DNA of 64,000 nt, taken from Maribacter sp044594925. Its GTDB lineage: Bacteria; Bacteroidota; Bacteroidia; Flavobacteriales; Flavobacteriaceae. The notes beneath the pieces were generated by a model. The model had not been told where the DNA came from and did no database searches. It saw only the letters and a program-made list of their open reading frames with translations. Position numbers and translations under genes: made by a program. The stretch spans positions 3,844,001 to 3,908,000 of the forward strand of contig NZ_CP138991.1 in NCBI RefSeq assembly GCF_044594925.1, written 5' to 3'. Position 1 is the stretch's first letter. Each line of letters opens with the position of its first letter. Shown in pieces: positions 17,549 to 26,547 of the stretch.

Positions 17549-20500
17549 TGCGAAAGTTAATCGAGTATTTCATAAGATATCATGTTGCGGTAAACGTGGT
17601 GATTATTGCATTTGCAATTTTTGGAATCGTAGGGGCAAAGTCTTTAAAATCTTCATTTTTTCCGTTAACGGATTCTAAGAATATTTCCATTTCCATAACC
17701 TACCCTGGGGCTTCTCCCCAAGAGGTGGAAGAAGGTATTGTCTTAAAAATCGAAGATAACCTTAAAGGTTTAGAAGGTGTGGACAGGGTAACATCTACCT
17801 CACGAGAGAATAGTGGTACCATAAATGTAGAAATAGAAAAGGGGCGAGATATAGATTTTATGCTCTTAGAGGTAAAGAATGCGGTTGACAGGGTGCCCAC
17901 TTTCCCCACGGGAATGGAACCTTTGATCGTGTCCAAATTGGAAGCGATACGGCAAACGATAAGTTTTGCCATAAGTGGCGAGAACATTCCTTTAGCGACC
18001 CTGAAAAATGTGGGTAGGCAAATTGAGAACGACCTTAGGGCAATTGATGGTATTTCTCAAATAGAGGTTACCGGTTACCCGCAGGAAGAGATAGAAATTG
18101 CCGTTAACGAGAATAATTTGTTAGCTTATGGTATTTCCTTTACGGAAGTAGCCCAAGCCGTTGGTAACGCCAATATTTTGGTTACTGGAGGTAATATAAA
18201 AACCGATACGGAAGAATATCTCATAAGAGCCAATAATAGGTCTTACTATGGTGATGAGCTCTCTAACTTAATCGTAAGGGCAGACCCTAACGGTTCTACG
18301 ATTAGACTAAAGGATGTGGCTATTATACGCGACCGTTTTTCGGAGACGCCGGATGCCTCTTATTTTAACGGGAACCTATCTGTTAATACGACCATTACCA
18401 GCACAAACACGGAAGACTTGGTAAGTTCTGCCGAAAAGGTAAAAGTATATGTAGAAGATTTCAATCAGAAATATAATAACGTAAAGCTAGATGTCGTATC
18501 CGATCTTTCTACGACTTTGGTACAGCGAACACAATTGTTGACTGAAAATGCCATCATGGGGATGATTTTGGTATTGATATTCTTGTCACTCTTTTTAAAT
18601 ACGAGATTGGCATTTTGGGTTGCTTTTGGATTACCTGTAGCGTTTTTAGGGATGTTCATATTTGCTGGCTTTTTTGATGTAACCATAAACGTTCTTTCCT
18701 TGTTCGGTATGATTATCGTTATCGGGATTTTAGTTGATGACGGTATTGTCATTGCCGAGAATATTTATCAACACTATGAAAAAGGTAAATCGCCCGTTCA
18801 AGCAGCGGTAGATGGTACAATGGAAGTACTTCCTCCAATAATTTCAGCTATTATAACTACAATTTTGGCTTTTTCTATTTTCTTGTTCTTGGACAGTAGA
18901 ATTGGCGAATTCTTTGGAGAAGTTTCTGTAATCGTAATTTTGACACTTGCCGTTTCGTTGATTGAAGCATTAATCATACTTCCTGCTCACCTTGCACATT
19001 CAAAGGCCTTACAGCCTTCAAACGAGAAGCCTAAAAAAGGTTTGGGCAAAGCGTTTGCTAAATTAAGGGTGATAAACGAATCCGGAGATAAGTTCATGGC
19101 TTGGATGCGGGACAAATTCTATACGCCGGTATTGCGTTTCGCAATGCAATATAAGGTGCTCACCTTCAGTTTCTTTGCAGTGGCTTTAATTCTGACCTTT
19201 GGTTCCGTAGGTGGCGGAATTATTAGGACGGCCTTCTTTCCTAGAATTGCTAGTGATAGAGTGCAGGTAGAGCTTCAAATGCCTAACGGTACCAATGAAA
19301 TGATTACCGATTCCATCATTAGCATGATAGAGGAAAAGGCGGAAATTGTAAATGAAGAATTGACAGCGGAATATTTAAAAGGTACGGATAAGGTACTCTT
19401 TGAAAATATGATCAGAAGAGCAGGACCTGGATCAGCTACGGCAAGGTTAACTATTAATCTTTTACCAGGAGAAGAACGTCCAGATGCTGTTGCCGCAGAT
19501 TTGGTGACCAACAGACTACAAGAATTGGTTGGCCCCGTAATTGGGGTTGAAAGTCTTATATATGGTTCTGGGGGTAATTTTGGGGGTTCTCCCGTCTCCG
19601 TTTCATTATTGGGCAATAATATTACAGAACTTAAGGCTGCAAAAAAAGAGTTGAAAGCTGCATTAGAGAGCAATACGTTATTAAAGGATATTGCCGATAA
19701 TGATCCAGCTGGTATTAAAGAAATAAGATTGGAGCTGCGGGAGAACGCCTACTTACTAGGGCTAGATTTACGAAATGTCATGAGTCAGGTAAGGGCTGGT
19801 TTTTTTGGTACACAGGCACAACGTTTTCAGAGATCACAGGACGAGATTAGGGTATGGGTGCGCTATGACCGTGAAAACCGCTCCTCTATAGCAGATTTGG
19901 ATGAGATGAGAATAGTTACACCTAGCGGAAGTAGGGTTCCTTTAAAGGAGATTGCGGAATATTCCATTGAGCGTGGTGATGTGGCCATAAATAGGTTGGA
20001 AGGAAGAAGGGAAATACAAGTATCTGCGGATTTAAAAAATCCTAAGGATAGTCCTACCGATATCATGGTTGAACTACAAACGGTAATAATGCCAGAAATC
20101 CTATCAAAATACCCAACGGTTTCACCTTCTTATGAGGGGCAAAACAGAGAGTTGGGTAAATTAACAGGTTCTTTAAAAGTCGTAGGCTTTTCTGTACTGC
20201 TCTTAATTTACATTACTATAGCGTTCACATTTAGGAGTTTTAGTCAACCCTTAATGTTGCTGTTATTGGTTCCTTTTAGCCTAACTGCTGTTGCTTGGGG
20301 ACACTGGATTCATGATTTCCCCATCAATGTGTTATCGCTCTTAGGTATCATTGCCCTCATCGGAATTATGGTGAACGATGGGTTGGTTCTAATAGGGAGG
20401 TTCAACACTAATCTTAGGGAAGGTATGACTTTTGAAGATGCTATATTTGAAGCAGGTCGCTCAAGATTTAGGGCAATTTTTCTAACCTCGATTACGACGA

Positions 20501-20835
20501 TAGCCGGTTTAGCACCATTAATGCTAGAGACAAGTAGGCAAGCACAATTCTTGAAACCAATGGCTATTTCTATCGCCTATGGTATAGGTATAGCAACACT
20601 TTTGACCCTTTTAATGCTTCCGTTGTTCCTCTCGTTCAGTAATAATCTCAAATCTAAAAATAGATTGTTGGCTTCCGGACATTTGATAACCAAGGAAGAA
20701 GTGGAAAGGGCCATTAAGGAAAAGAAAGAGGGACTTCATTTAGAAGGTCAAAAAAGCCATGGTAATACTGGTTTATTGAAGACCAACAATAACGGGGTAA
20801 CTACTAATAAAGAACTTGAAGGAACAATAGAATGA
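17548..20835 (+). CDS. RND efflux pump, AcrB/MexB-like inner-membrane transporter
   Basis: The 1095-residue transporter has the 12-helix RND plan with two large periplasmic loops. Helix 1 begins near YFIRYHVAVNVVIIAF. The helix-4 proton-relay pair is kept in GILVDDGIVIAENI, and TM10 has GIMVNDGLVLIGRF. The C-terminus carries a long hydrophilic extension (from about residue 1035) rich in Lys, Glu and Asn. The substrate cannot be read from sequence; the HAE-type aspartate pair argues for drugs or organic compounds rather than metals. Confidence 0.95.
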   Translation: MRKLIEYFIRYHVAVNVVIIAFAIFGIVGAKSLKSSFFPLTDSKNISISITYPGASPQEVEEGIVLKIEDNLKGLEGVDRVTSTSRENSGTINVEIEKGRDIDFMLLEVKNAVDRVPTFPTGMEPLIVSKLEAIRQTISFAISGENIPLATLKNVGRQIENDLRAIDGISQIEVTGYPQEEIEIAVNENNLLAYGISFTEVAQAVGNANILVTGGNIKTDTEEYLIRANNRSYYGDELSNLIVRADPNGSTIRLKDVAIIRDRFSETPDASYFNGNLSVNTTITSTNTEDLVSSAEKVKVYVEDFNQKYNNVKLDVVSDLSTTLVQRTQLLTENAIMGMILVLIFLSLFLNTRLAFWVAFGLPVAFLGMFIFAGFFDVTINVLSLFGMIIVIGILVDDGIVIAENIYQHYEKGKSPVQAAVDGTMEVLPPIISAIITTILAFSIFLFLDSRIGEFFGEVSVIVILTLAVSLIEALIILPAHLAHSKALQPSNEKPKKGLGKAFAKLRVINESGDKFMAWMRDKFYTPVLRFAMQYKVLTFSFFAVALILTFGSVGGGIIRTAFFPRIASDRVQVELQMPNGTNEMITDSIISMIEEKAEIVNEELTAEYLKGTDKVLFENMIRRAGPGSATARLTINLLPGEERPDAVAADLVTNRLQELVGPVIGVESLIYGSGGNFGGSPVSVSLLGNNITELKAAKKELKAALESNTLLKDIADNDPAGIKEIRLELRENAYLLGLDLRNVMSQVRAGFFGTQAQRFQRSQDEIRVWVRYDRENRSSIADLDEMRIVTPSGSRVPLKEIAEYSIERGDVAINRLEGRREIQVSADLKNPKDSPTDIMVELQTVIMPEILSKYPTVSPSYEGQNRELGKLTGSLKVVGFSVLLLIYITIAFTFRSFSQPLMLLLLVPFSLTAVAWGHWIHDFPINVLSLLGIIALIGIMVNDGLVLIGRFNTNLREGMTFEDAIFEAGRSRFRAIFLTSITTIAGLAPLMLETSRQAQFLKPMAISIAYGIGIATLLTLLMLPLFLSFSNNLKSKNRLLASGHLITKEEVERAIKEKKEGLHLEGQKSHGNTGLLKTNNNGVTTNKELEGTIE

Positions 20836-22223
20836 AACGATTACGACTATGCTCCCTGCTTTTTTTAATAGCGGTAATGGGAGTCGTTGCGCAGGATACA
20901 ATGCTGTCTAAAGAAGAGGCTGTTGTGAAGGCCTTGGAGAATAATTTTGGTATCCAAGTAGCTAAGAACGATATAGAAATAGCGGAAAATAATAAGAGTA
21001 TTCTAAACTCGGGTTATTTACCCACTTTGGTAGGTAATGCAGGCGCTAATTATCAAAGAGATGATTCTACGTTTGAATTTCCAGGTCAGTTTCTTAGAGA
21101 TCCTAATAGCGGCGAAACACTACTGGACGATGCTGGAAATCCTGTGCCAAGACCGGATACGGATCTTTACAAGGCCGAAGCGCAACGTTATAATGCAGGT
21201 TTAACGGCTAATTATACCTTATTTGATGGGTTGGGAAGGTTCTATAATTTCAAACGGCTTAAGGAGCAATATCAGCTTACTAGTCTGCAGGCAAGGGAAA
21301 CTATTGAAAATACCATGATACAAATGTTCAGTGTGTATTTTGAGATTGCAAGATTAACCGAAAATAAGAATGTACAAAAAGAAGCGTTAAAGATTTCTAA
21401 GCAACGTATCACAAGGTCCGAGTACGCTTTTGAGTACGGACAGAATACGAAGCTAGATATTTTAAATGCCCAAGTAGATGTTACCAACGATAGTATAAAC
21501 CTATTGAATACGAGGCAACAACTGGCAAATGCAAAGCGCGATTTAAACGTGGTTTTAAGTCAAGATTTAAATGAAACGTACGAAGTTGATACGTTAGTGA
21601 CATTTATTCCCAAATTAAAACTAGACGAATATGTGGCGCAGGCTACTTTAAATAATGTTGCCATTTTACAGACGGAAAGAAATTTGGCAATCAATGCTTA
21701 TGATATAAAAGTAAATAGTGCTGGCTATCTTCCTAATTTAGATTTAACCGGTTCTTATGGCTGGAATCTTAATCAGAATGCACCATCGGCATTCTTTCCT
21801 GGGGTAAATGTTAATAATGATAGAAGTTTTGGACTGGGAGCCCGGTTAACTTGGAACCTGTTCGATGGTGGCGGTACCACAGTAAGGGTTAAGAATGCCA
21901 AAATTGCTTATGAAAATCAAGAAATACTACAAGAGCAAATTGAATTACAAGTAAATAGAGATATTCAAAATGCCTTAGCTATATATGAGAACAGACTCAA
22001 TATATATCAAATACAAGAGCAGAATGTTTTGACCAATCAGAACAATTTTGAGCGTTCAAAAGAGCAATTTCAGTTGGGTAGAATTACATCCATAGAATTT
22101 AGACAGGCGCAGATAAATTTATTGAATGCACAGACCAATAAGAATTTGGCCAAGTATGATGCTAAGCTGTCAGAACTTCAGTTATTACAGCTTACAGGGC
22201 AATTATTGAATGTTGAATTCTAA
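20832..22223 (+). CDS. TolC-family outer-membrane efflux protein
   Basis: The 463-residue protein has a signal peptide (MKRLRLCSLLFLIAVMGVVAQ) and two homologous helical-hairpin/beta-strand halves typical of OEP channels (NAGLTANYTLFDGLGRF and GLGARLTWNLFDGGG). It overlaps the pump gene by 4 nt (ATGA), confirming one tripartite efflux operon. Confidence 0.93.
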   Translation: MKRLRLCSLLFLIAVMGVVAQDTMLSKEEAVVKALENNFGIQVAKNDIEIAENNKSILNSGYLPTLVGNAGANYQRDDSTFEFPGQFLRDPNSGETLLDDAGNPVPRPDTDLYKAEAQRYNAGLTANYTLFDGLGRFYNFKRLKEQYQLTSLQARETIENTMIQMFSVYFEIARLTENKNVQKEALKISKQRITRSEYAFEYGQNTKLDILNAQVDVTNDSINLLNTRQQLANAKRDLNVVLSQDLNETYEVDTLVTFIPKLKLDEYVAQATLNNVAILQTERNLAINAYDIKVNSAGYLPNLDLTGSYGWNLNQNAPSAFFPGVNVNNDRSFGLGARLTWNLFDGGGTTVRVKNAKIAYENQEILQEQIELQVNRDIQNALAIYENRLNIYQIQEQNVLTNQNNFERSKEQFQLGRITSIEFRQAQINLLNAQTNKNLAKYDAKLSELQLLQLTGQLLNVEF

Positions 22224-22245
22224 ATAGAACCAAACACATTAATCA

Positions 22246-22917
22246 ATGTATAGCGATAAAACTACAAAGGAACTTAGAGAGGTGTTGGGGCAATATCAAA
22301 TGCTAACCTTTGAATCTCAGTTAATCCTAAATCAAGAGCTAACCACGAGAAACTTAGCTGTAGACAGGAGTGACCTGGAATTGGCCATTGGCGACAAGTT
22401 GCATCAAATTAAAAATCTAGAATATCTAAAGGATTTTGGTTTTAATGCTGAATTTACAGAGGATGGAGTTATTGTGACCAGGACTACCAAAGCTATTATT
22501 ATGGATGTTTTAGCTATAATAATTGGTCTAGCAGTATTTTTTATTGGAGTTTATGGTATTGGTTCATTGGTGGCCATGTTCGTCAATGGAGACGATTTCA
22601 ATGTATTCTCACTAGCTATAAATTTTGCTATGGCCAGTTTGGTATTCAATGGATTTAAATTTTTCAACGGAATTAAAAGATTAATCGACTATAGTGGTTT
22701 TCGGCTATCGAATACCAACGGGGTCATCACCTTGAAAAAGCGGTTTGATCTAAAGCTTGAAGAGATAAAAGCAACACCATCGGATTTACAATTAGAAGAG
22801 GAGGAAGAAGAAATGGTACTGCGTTTAGGAGAAGAACTTATACTGAATTCTAATGCCGAGAACATCGTGCAACGTATGACCTTGGAAGAGTTAACCAAAG
22901 TTCTTCAAAAAGCATAA
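22246..22917 (+). CDS. Hypothetical two-helix membrane protein in efflux operon
   Basis: I do not recognise a family. The 223-residue protein has a polar N-terminal 80 residues (KELREVLGQYQMLTFESQLI). Two transmembrane helices follow at about residues 86-108 and 118-138, then an acidic C-terminal region with LEEEEEEMVLRLGEEL. It begins 22 nt after the TolC stop on the same strand and is probably read through from the efflux operon. A link to efflux is only inferred from position. Confidence 0.7.
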   Translation: MYSDKTTKELREVLGQYQMLTFESQLILNQELTTRNLAVDRSDLELAIGDKLHQIKNLEYLKDFGFNAEFTEDGVIVTRTTKAIIMDVLAIIIGLAVFFIGVYGIGSLVAMFVNGDDFNVFSLAINFAMASLVFNGFKFFNGIKRLIDYSGFRLSNTNGVITLKKRFDLKLEEIKATPSDLQLEEEEEEMVLRLGEELILNSNAENIVQRMTLEELTKVLQKA

Positions 22918-22945
22918 TTCATTTTAAATACAATCCATACTAAAG

Positions 22946-23128
22946 ATGCACGAGCATTTCTTTCAATGTCCCTACTGTTGGGAAAATGTGTCCATGCTAT
23001 TGGACCCTTCTGTATATGAACAAACTTATGTAGAGGATTGTGAAGTTTGTTGCAACCCCATACAAGTTACTCCGGCCTTTCGAGAAAACGAGCTAGTAGG
23101 TTTTGATGCTATGGAAATTGGACAATAG
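22946..23128 (+). CDS. CPXCG-motif small zinc-ribbon protein
   Basis: A 60-residue protein with CPYC near the N-terminus (FFQCPYCWENVSML) and CEVCCNPI further on, the four-cysteine layout of the CPXCG cysteine-rich family. The last family Gly is replaced by Trp. Function is unknown and Zn binding is presumed. It starts 28 nt after the membrane protein. Confidence 0.85.
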   Translation: MHEHFFQCPYCWENVSMLLDPSVYEQTYVEDCEVCCNPIQVTPAFRENELVGFDAMEIGQ

Positions 23129-23133
23129 CTCTT

Positions 23134-23814
23134 TTAGTCCATAATTTTTATTTTACCTCCAAATACTTTATTCTTCTCGATATTATCAGGATTACCATAG
23201 ATGTAGATAGAACCGCCTGCCTTTACTTTTGCGATAACCTTTGAAGATGCTTTTACATCTGCCCTTCCGCCAGCAAGCACAGTAACGGTGGTTTCTCTAG
23301 TGTTAAAATTTTCATTATAGACTTTGCCTCCGGTATTTACAGCAATTTCTTGTTCATTACTTTTACCGGTAAGCGTAATTTCGCTTCCCGAGATGGCGCG
23401 GACATAGACATAGTCAACAGCTAATTCCAAGTCTATGACTCCACCTTCTTGACCTCGAATATCGGTCCGTTTCCCCTTATAGACTTCATTGGAAATGATT
23501 TTGGCATTTTCATTGGCATCTATTAGACTAAGCTCTTCCTTATAGTATAGGGTTGCCTTGGCTTCATTCCCATCAAGAAAATTATCAAACTCCATTTTTA
23601 TCTTTAATAAATCACCTTTTTCAGAAATTTCCACTTCGTCTTTGTCGTCTCCGGTAATGACCAACTTGTTTTCATTGCTTTTTACGAGCGTTACAATTAT
23701 TCTATCATAGACTTTTAATTCTGTAAAACGCTCTAGTTCAATAGTATTTGAGCGTTGGCCAAAAACGGTTGCCACAATTAAGAATAGCCAAACCGTAAGA
23801 TATTTTCTTTCCAT
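23134..23814 (-). CDS. GIN-domain (DUF2807) secreted protein
   Basis: The 226-residue protein has a signal peptide (MERKYLTVWLFLIVATVFGQ). A right-handed beta-helical head-GIN domain follows: FTELKVYDRIIVTLVKSNEN, then repeated short strands with Gly/Asn turns (VYVRAISGSEITLTGKS, VTVLAGGRADVKASS). Such proteins are surface or periplasmic with unknown function, sometimes adhesion-like. It is convergent with the CPXCG gene, 5 nt apart. Confidence 0.85.
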   Translation of the reverse strand: MERKYLTVWLFLIVATVFGQRSNTIELERFTELKVYDRIIVTLVKSNENKLVITGDDKDEVEISEKGDLLKIKMEFDNFLDGNEAKATLYYKEELSLIDANENAKIISNEVYKGKRTDIRGQEGGVIDLELAVDYVYVRAISGSEITLTGKSNEQEIAVNTGGKVYNENFNTRETTVTVLAGGRADVKASSKVIAKVKAGGSIYIYGNPDNIEKNKVFGGKIKIMD

Positions 23815-23941
23815 TTCATTAGTGTTTTAAGGTATAACAAGATAAGATTAACTTCAATAAAATTAAAATTCACTCCTTTAAAACCATTATGCGTCTGCAG
23901 GACGTTCTTGAAGTTGATATAAAAATATTCGGGGATAAACT

Positions 23942-24172
23942 CTAAAAATTTACTACGATTTCACGAATTTTTAAGGTCTGTTGTCTTAATAAAATCTGAA
24001 ATATATGAACTATTCTTTCTTGATATGCTGGAGGTATTCTACCACCGATGAGCCAGGTATTTTTAATACGTGTAGAAGAGTCTAGATTAAACTCTTTTCT
24101 AAGGCATTTAATCGCCTCGGCTCTTGTCTCATCGTTCATCTTACTGAACATGGACTTAATATTCTCGGTCAT
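23942..24172 (-). CDS. Conserved-looking hypothetical protein, 76 aa
   Basis: No family recognised. The start at ATG 24172 gives MTENIKSMFSKMNDETRAEA, a helical, basic, soluble protein with the block NTWLIGGRIPPAYQERIV. A longer TTG start at 24193 is unlikely because an exact -7 box (TATATTTG, 24198 to 24191 on this strand) overlaps it. The helical basic character would fit a small DNA- or RNA-binding protein, but that is a guess. Confidence 0.6.
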   Translation of the reverse strand: MTENIKSMFSKMNDETRAEAIKCLRKEFNLDSSTRIKNTWLIGGRIPPAYQERIVHIFQILLRQQTLKIREIVVNF

Positions 24173-24190
24173 AGTTGGTTTTGGTACAAA

Positions 24191-24198
24191 CAAATATA
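24191..24198 (-). promoter_or_regulatory. Possible -7 box for the 76-aa gene
   Basis: Read on the minus strand, TATATTTG is an exact TAnnTTTG match, 18 nt before the ATG at 24172. I see no -33 TTG at normal spacing. Confidence 0.35.
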
Positions 24199-24392
24199 GA
24201 AGAAATTTTTAATCGGGAAGCGATAATTTATGAACCAATACCATTTTTTAGTTATGTTTTCAAATTGAGGTGAAGTTGTTAAAAAAACTACTTTTTAGAG
24301 TTATTTGCCCATAACAGTTAAGCTTTATTTCATTAGAGTAAAGTAAAGCTTTTGTCATATGCTAATTTTAGATAAATCATAAAAACTATTAT

Positions 24393-25913
24393 ATGCCTGT
24401 TATTGGAAGTCTTATTAAGGGAATTATTAATGTAGCGGATAATGTCACAGGAGATTCAAATCCTGTGCAGGAACAGGAGGAAGTTTTAGCATCTTTACTG
24501 AACAAAGCTGCAGATACCGATTTTGGTAAGCACTATAACTTTGAGAAAATCCTTGATGCAAAAAACAGTTATGAAGCATACAAAAACAAAGTTCCTTACT
24601 TTGACTATAATACCATAAACGAAGCTTGGTGGAGCAAACTTCATGACAACGAGCATGATATTACCTGGCCGGGTAATCCCAATTATTTTGCGCTAAGCTC
24701 TGGTACTACGGGAAAGACCAGTAAACGTATTCCCGTTACCGAGGATATGATTAAGGCTATAAAGAGTGCGGGTATTAAACAGGTATTGGCCTTAAGTAAT
24801 TTTGATATTCCTGCAGATTTTTTCGAAAAAGGAATTTTGATGTTGGGTAGCTCAACAGACTTACTTGAAAATAACGACCATTTGGAAGGAGAAATAAGCG
24901 GTATCAGTGCCAGTAATATCCCTTCTTGGTTTAGGGGTTATTATAAGCCAGGTAAAGAAATCGCCGAAATAGATGACTGGGATAAGCGAGTAAAGAAAAT
25001 TGTAGCAGAAGCTCCTAATTGGGATATCGGGGCGCTTAGTGGCATACCTTCTTGGATAGAGTTGATGCTAAAAGAGGTAATTAAGGGACATAATCTAAAT
25101 CATATTCACGAAATATGGCCCAATCTTGAAGTATATACTTCCGGCGGTGTTGCTTTTGGTCCTTATGAAAAAAGTTTTAATGCACTTATGGGTAGACCCA
25201 TAACCGTGATAGATACCTATTTGGCCTCGGAAGGATTTATCGCCTTTCAGAACAGACCAGAAACCGATGCAATGAAGTTAGTGACGGATAATGGTATCTT
25301 TTTCGAGTTCGTTCCATTTAAGGCGGAATATATAAATGAAAATGGCTCGCTAACGCCAGATGCGCCAGCTATAATGTTGTCAGAAGTAGAAGAAGAGCAG
25401 GATTATGTTCTTATTATTAGTACCGTATCAGGGGCATGGCGGTATATGATTGGAGATACTATTGAGTTCACGGATGTGTCCAAAGCAGAAATCAGAATAA
25501 CGGGTAGAACAAAGTTTTTTCTAAATACAGTGGGTTCCCAACTATCTGTGAATAAGATGGATGACGCTGTGCAGCACATAGAACAAGAGTTTAACTGTAC
25601 CATACCGGAGTACACCCTTTGCGCAAAGAAGTATGAAGATGGTTTCTACCATACTTGGTATCTTGGTTCGACGACCAAAATGGATGAAGCGGCAGTTGTT
25701 AAAGCACTAGATAAAAGCTTAAAAGACGCGAACAAGAATTACAAAGTGGCTCGCTCTAAAGCGCTCCAAGGAGTTAAGGTGAATTTGATTAATCCAGAGG
25801 TCTTTTATGCCTGGAACGATGAAAGAAAGAAAAAAGGAGGTCAGGTTAAAATGGAGCGCGTAATGGGCGAGGAAAAGTTTAGCGAGTTTGAGGATTTTGT
25901 AGCCAATTGGTAA
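24393..25913 (+). CDS. GH3-family acyl-adenylate/amide synthetase-like protein
   Basis: The 506-residue protein matches the bacterial branch of the GH3 (auxin-responsive) family. It has the ATP-binding loop FALSSGTTGKTSKRIPVT (about residues 105-122), EVYTSGGVAFGPY, the adenylation motif IDTYLASEGFIAFQ and the C-terminal hinge IRITGRTKFFLNTVGSQLS. Plant GH3 enzymes conjugate jasmonate or auxin to amino acids. The substrate in Bacteroidota is unknown, so only ATP-dependent carboxylate activation is inferred. Confidence 0.9.
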   Translation: MPVIGSLIKGIINVADNVTGDSNPVQEQEEVLASLLNKAADTDFGKHYNFEKILDAKNSYEAYKNKVPYFDYNTINEAWWSKLHDNEHDITWPGNPNYFALSSGTTGKTSKRIPVTEDMIKAIKSAGIKQVLALSNFDIPADFFEKGILMLGSSTDLLENNDHLEGEISGISASNIPSWFRGYYKPGKEIAEIDDWDKRVKKIVAEAPNWDIGALSGIPSWIELMLKEVIKGHNLNHIHEIWPNLEVYTSGGVAFGPYEKSFNALMGRPITVIDTYLASEGFIAFQNRPETDAMKLVTDNGIFFEFVPFKAEYINENGSLTPDAPAIMLSEVEEEQDYVLIISTVSGAWRYMIGDTIEFTDVSKAEIRITGRTKFFLNTVGSQLSVNKMDDAVQHIEQEFNCTIPEYTLCAKKYEDGFYHTWYLGSTTKMDEAAVVKALDKSLKDANKNYKVARSKALQGVKVNLINPEVFYAWNDERKKKGGQVKMERVMGEEKFSEFEDFVANW

Positions 25914-25917
25914 GTTG

Positions 25918-26547
25918 TTACTGCGTCTTTAAAGGTAAATCCCGTTCTTCAACTAGCGTCATTATTTCTTCTGGCGACAAGTACAGATCTTTAATGCGAT
26001 CCACGTATTTTTGAGATAGTCCGGCTTTTTTAAGTATAAATTCTTTGGTGTCCAGAATGTACTCTTCCATACCGTGGGCCACGGCGAAAGTATCCGCTCT
26101 TCGTTCCGCTTCCCTGATATAATTTCTTGAGAAAAGATAGCCTATACCAAAACCAATAAGATTAAGCCCGCTTCTATCTTTAAAATCACACACATGTCCT
26201 AACTCATGGCCCAACCAACCAATCATAATTTTAGAGGGCATTTCTACGGTTTTTAATATTTTTTTATTGATTTCTATCTCCTCACTGATCAATATTTTAT
26301 AGCCACGTTTTTTCTTTGACCTGAATAGATGCCCAAATACAGGTTGCGCCTGCATGGTAGACTTTTTTATTTTGCTCTTGAACTTAAATTCTATAGGTGT
26401 GTGTGCCAATTCTGGATAATGAGAAAGTGCAATTTTTGCTTCTTCGTATATCTCTTGAGGTATGATATGTTGGGCATTCATGGTCATAGTAAAAAAGCAA
26501 AGCGATAAAATATAAAATAGGTTTAAAATTTTTGAACAAAATGTCAT
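25918..26547 (-). CDS. Secreted putative zinc metallopeptidase (HExxH)
   Basis: The 209-residue protein has an N-terminal hydrophobic signal (ILNLFYILSLCFFTMTMNAQ) and the gluzincin-type motif GWLGHELGHVCDFKDRSG, with a possible third ligand region REAERRADTFAVAHG (E...D further on). It is probably periplasmic or envelope-attached. Its start overlaps the end of the cardiolipin synthase gene by 4 nt (ATGA), so the two are coupled. The substrate is unknown. Confidence 0.8.
   Translation of the reverse strand: MTFCSKILNLFYILSLCFFTMTMNAQHIIPQEIYEEAKIALSHYPELAHTPIEFKFKSKIKKSTMQAQPVFGHLFRSKKKRGYKILISEEIEINKKILKTVEMPSKIMIGWLGHELGHVCDFKDRSGLNLIGFGIGYLFSRNYIREAERRADTFAVAHGMEEYILDTKEFILKKAGLSQKYVDRIKDLYLSPEEIMTLVEERDLPLKTQ

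Noticed and set aside
24320..24351. Inverted repeat AAGCTTTA / TAAAGCTT before the GH3 gene
   Set aside because: It is short, AT-rich and has a 16-nt loop; too weak to call an operator or terminator.
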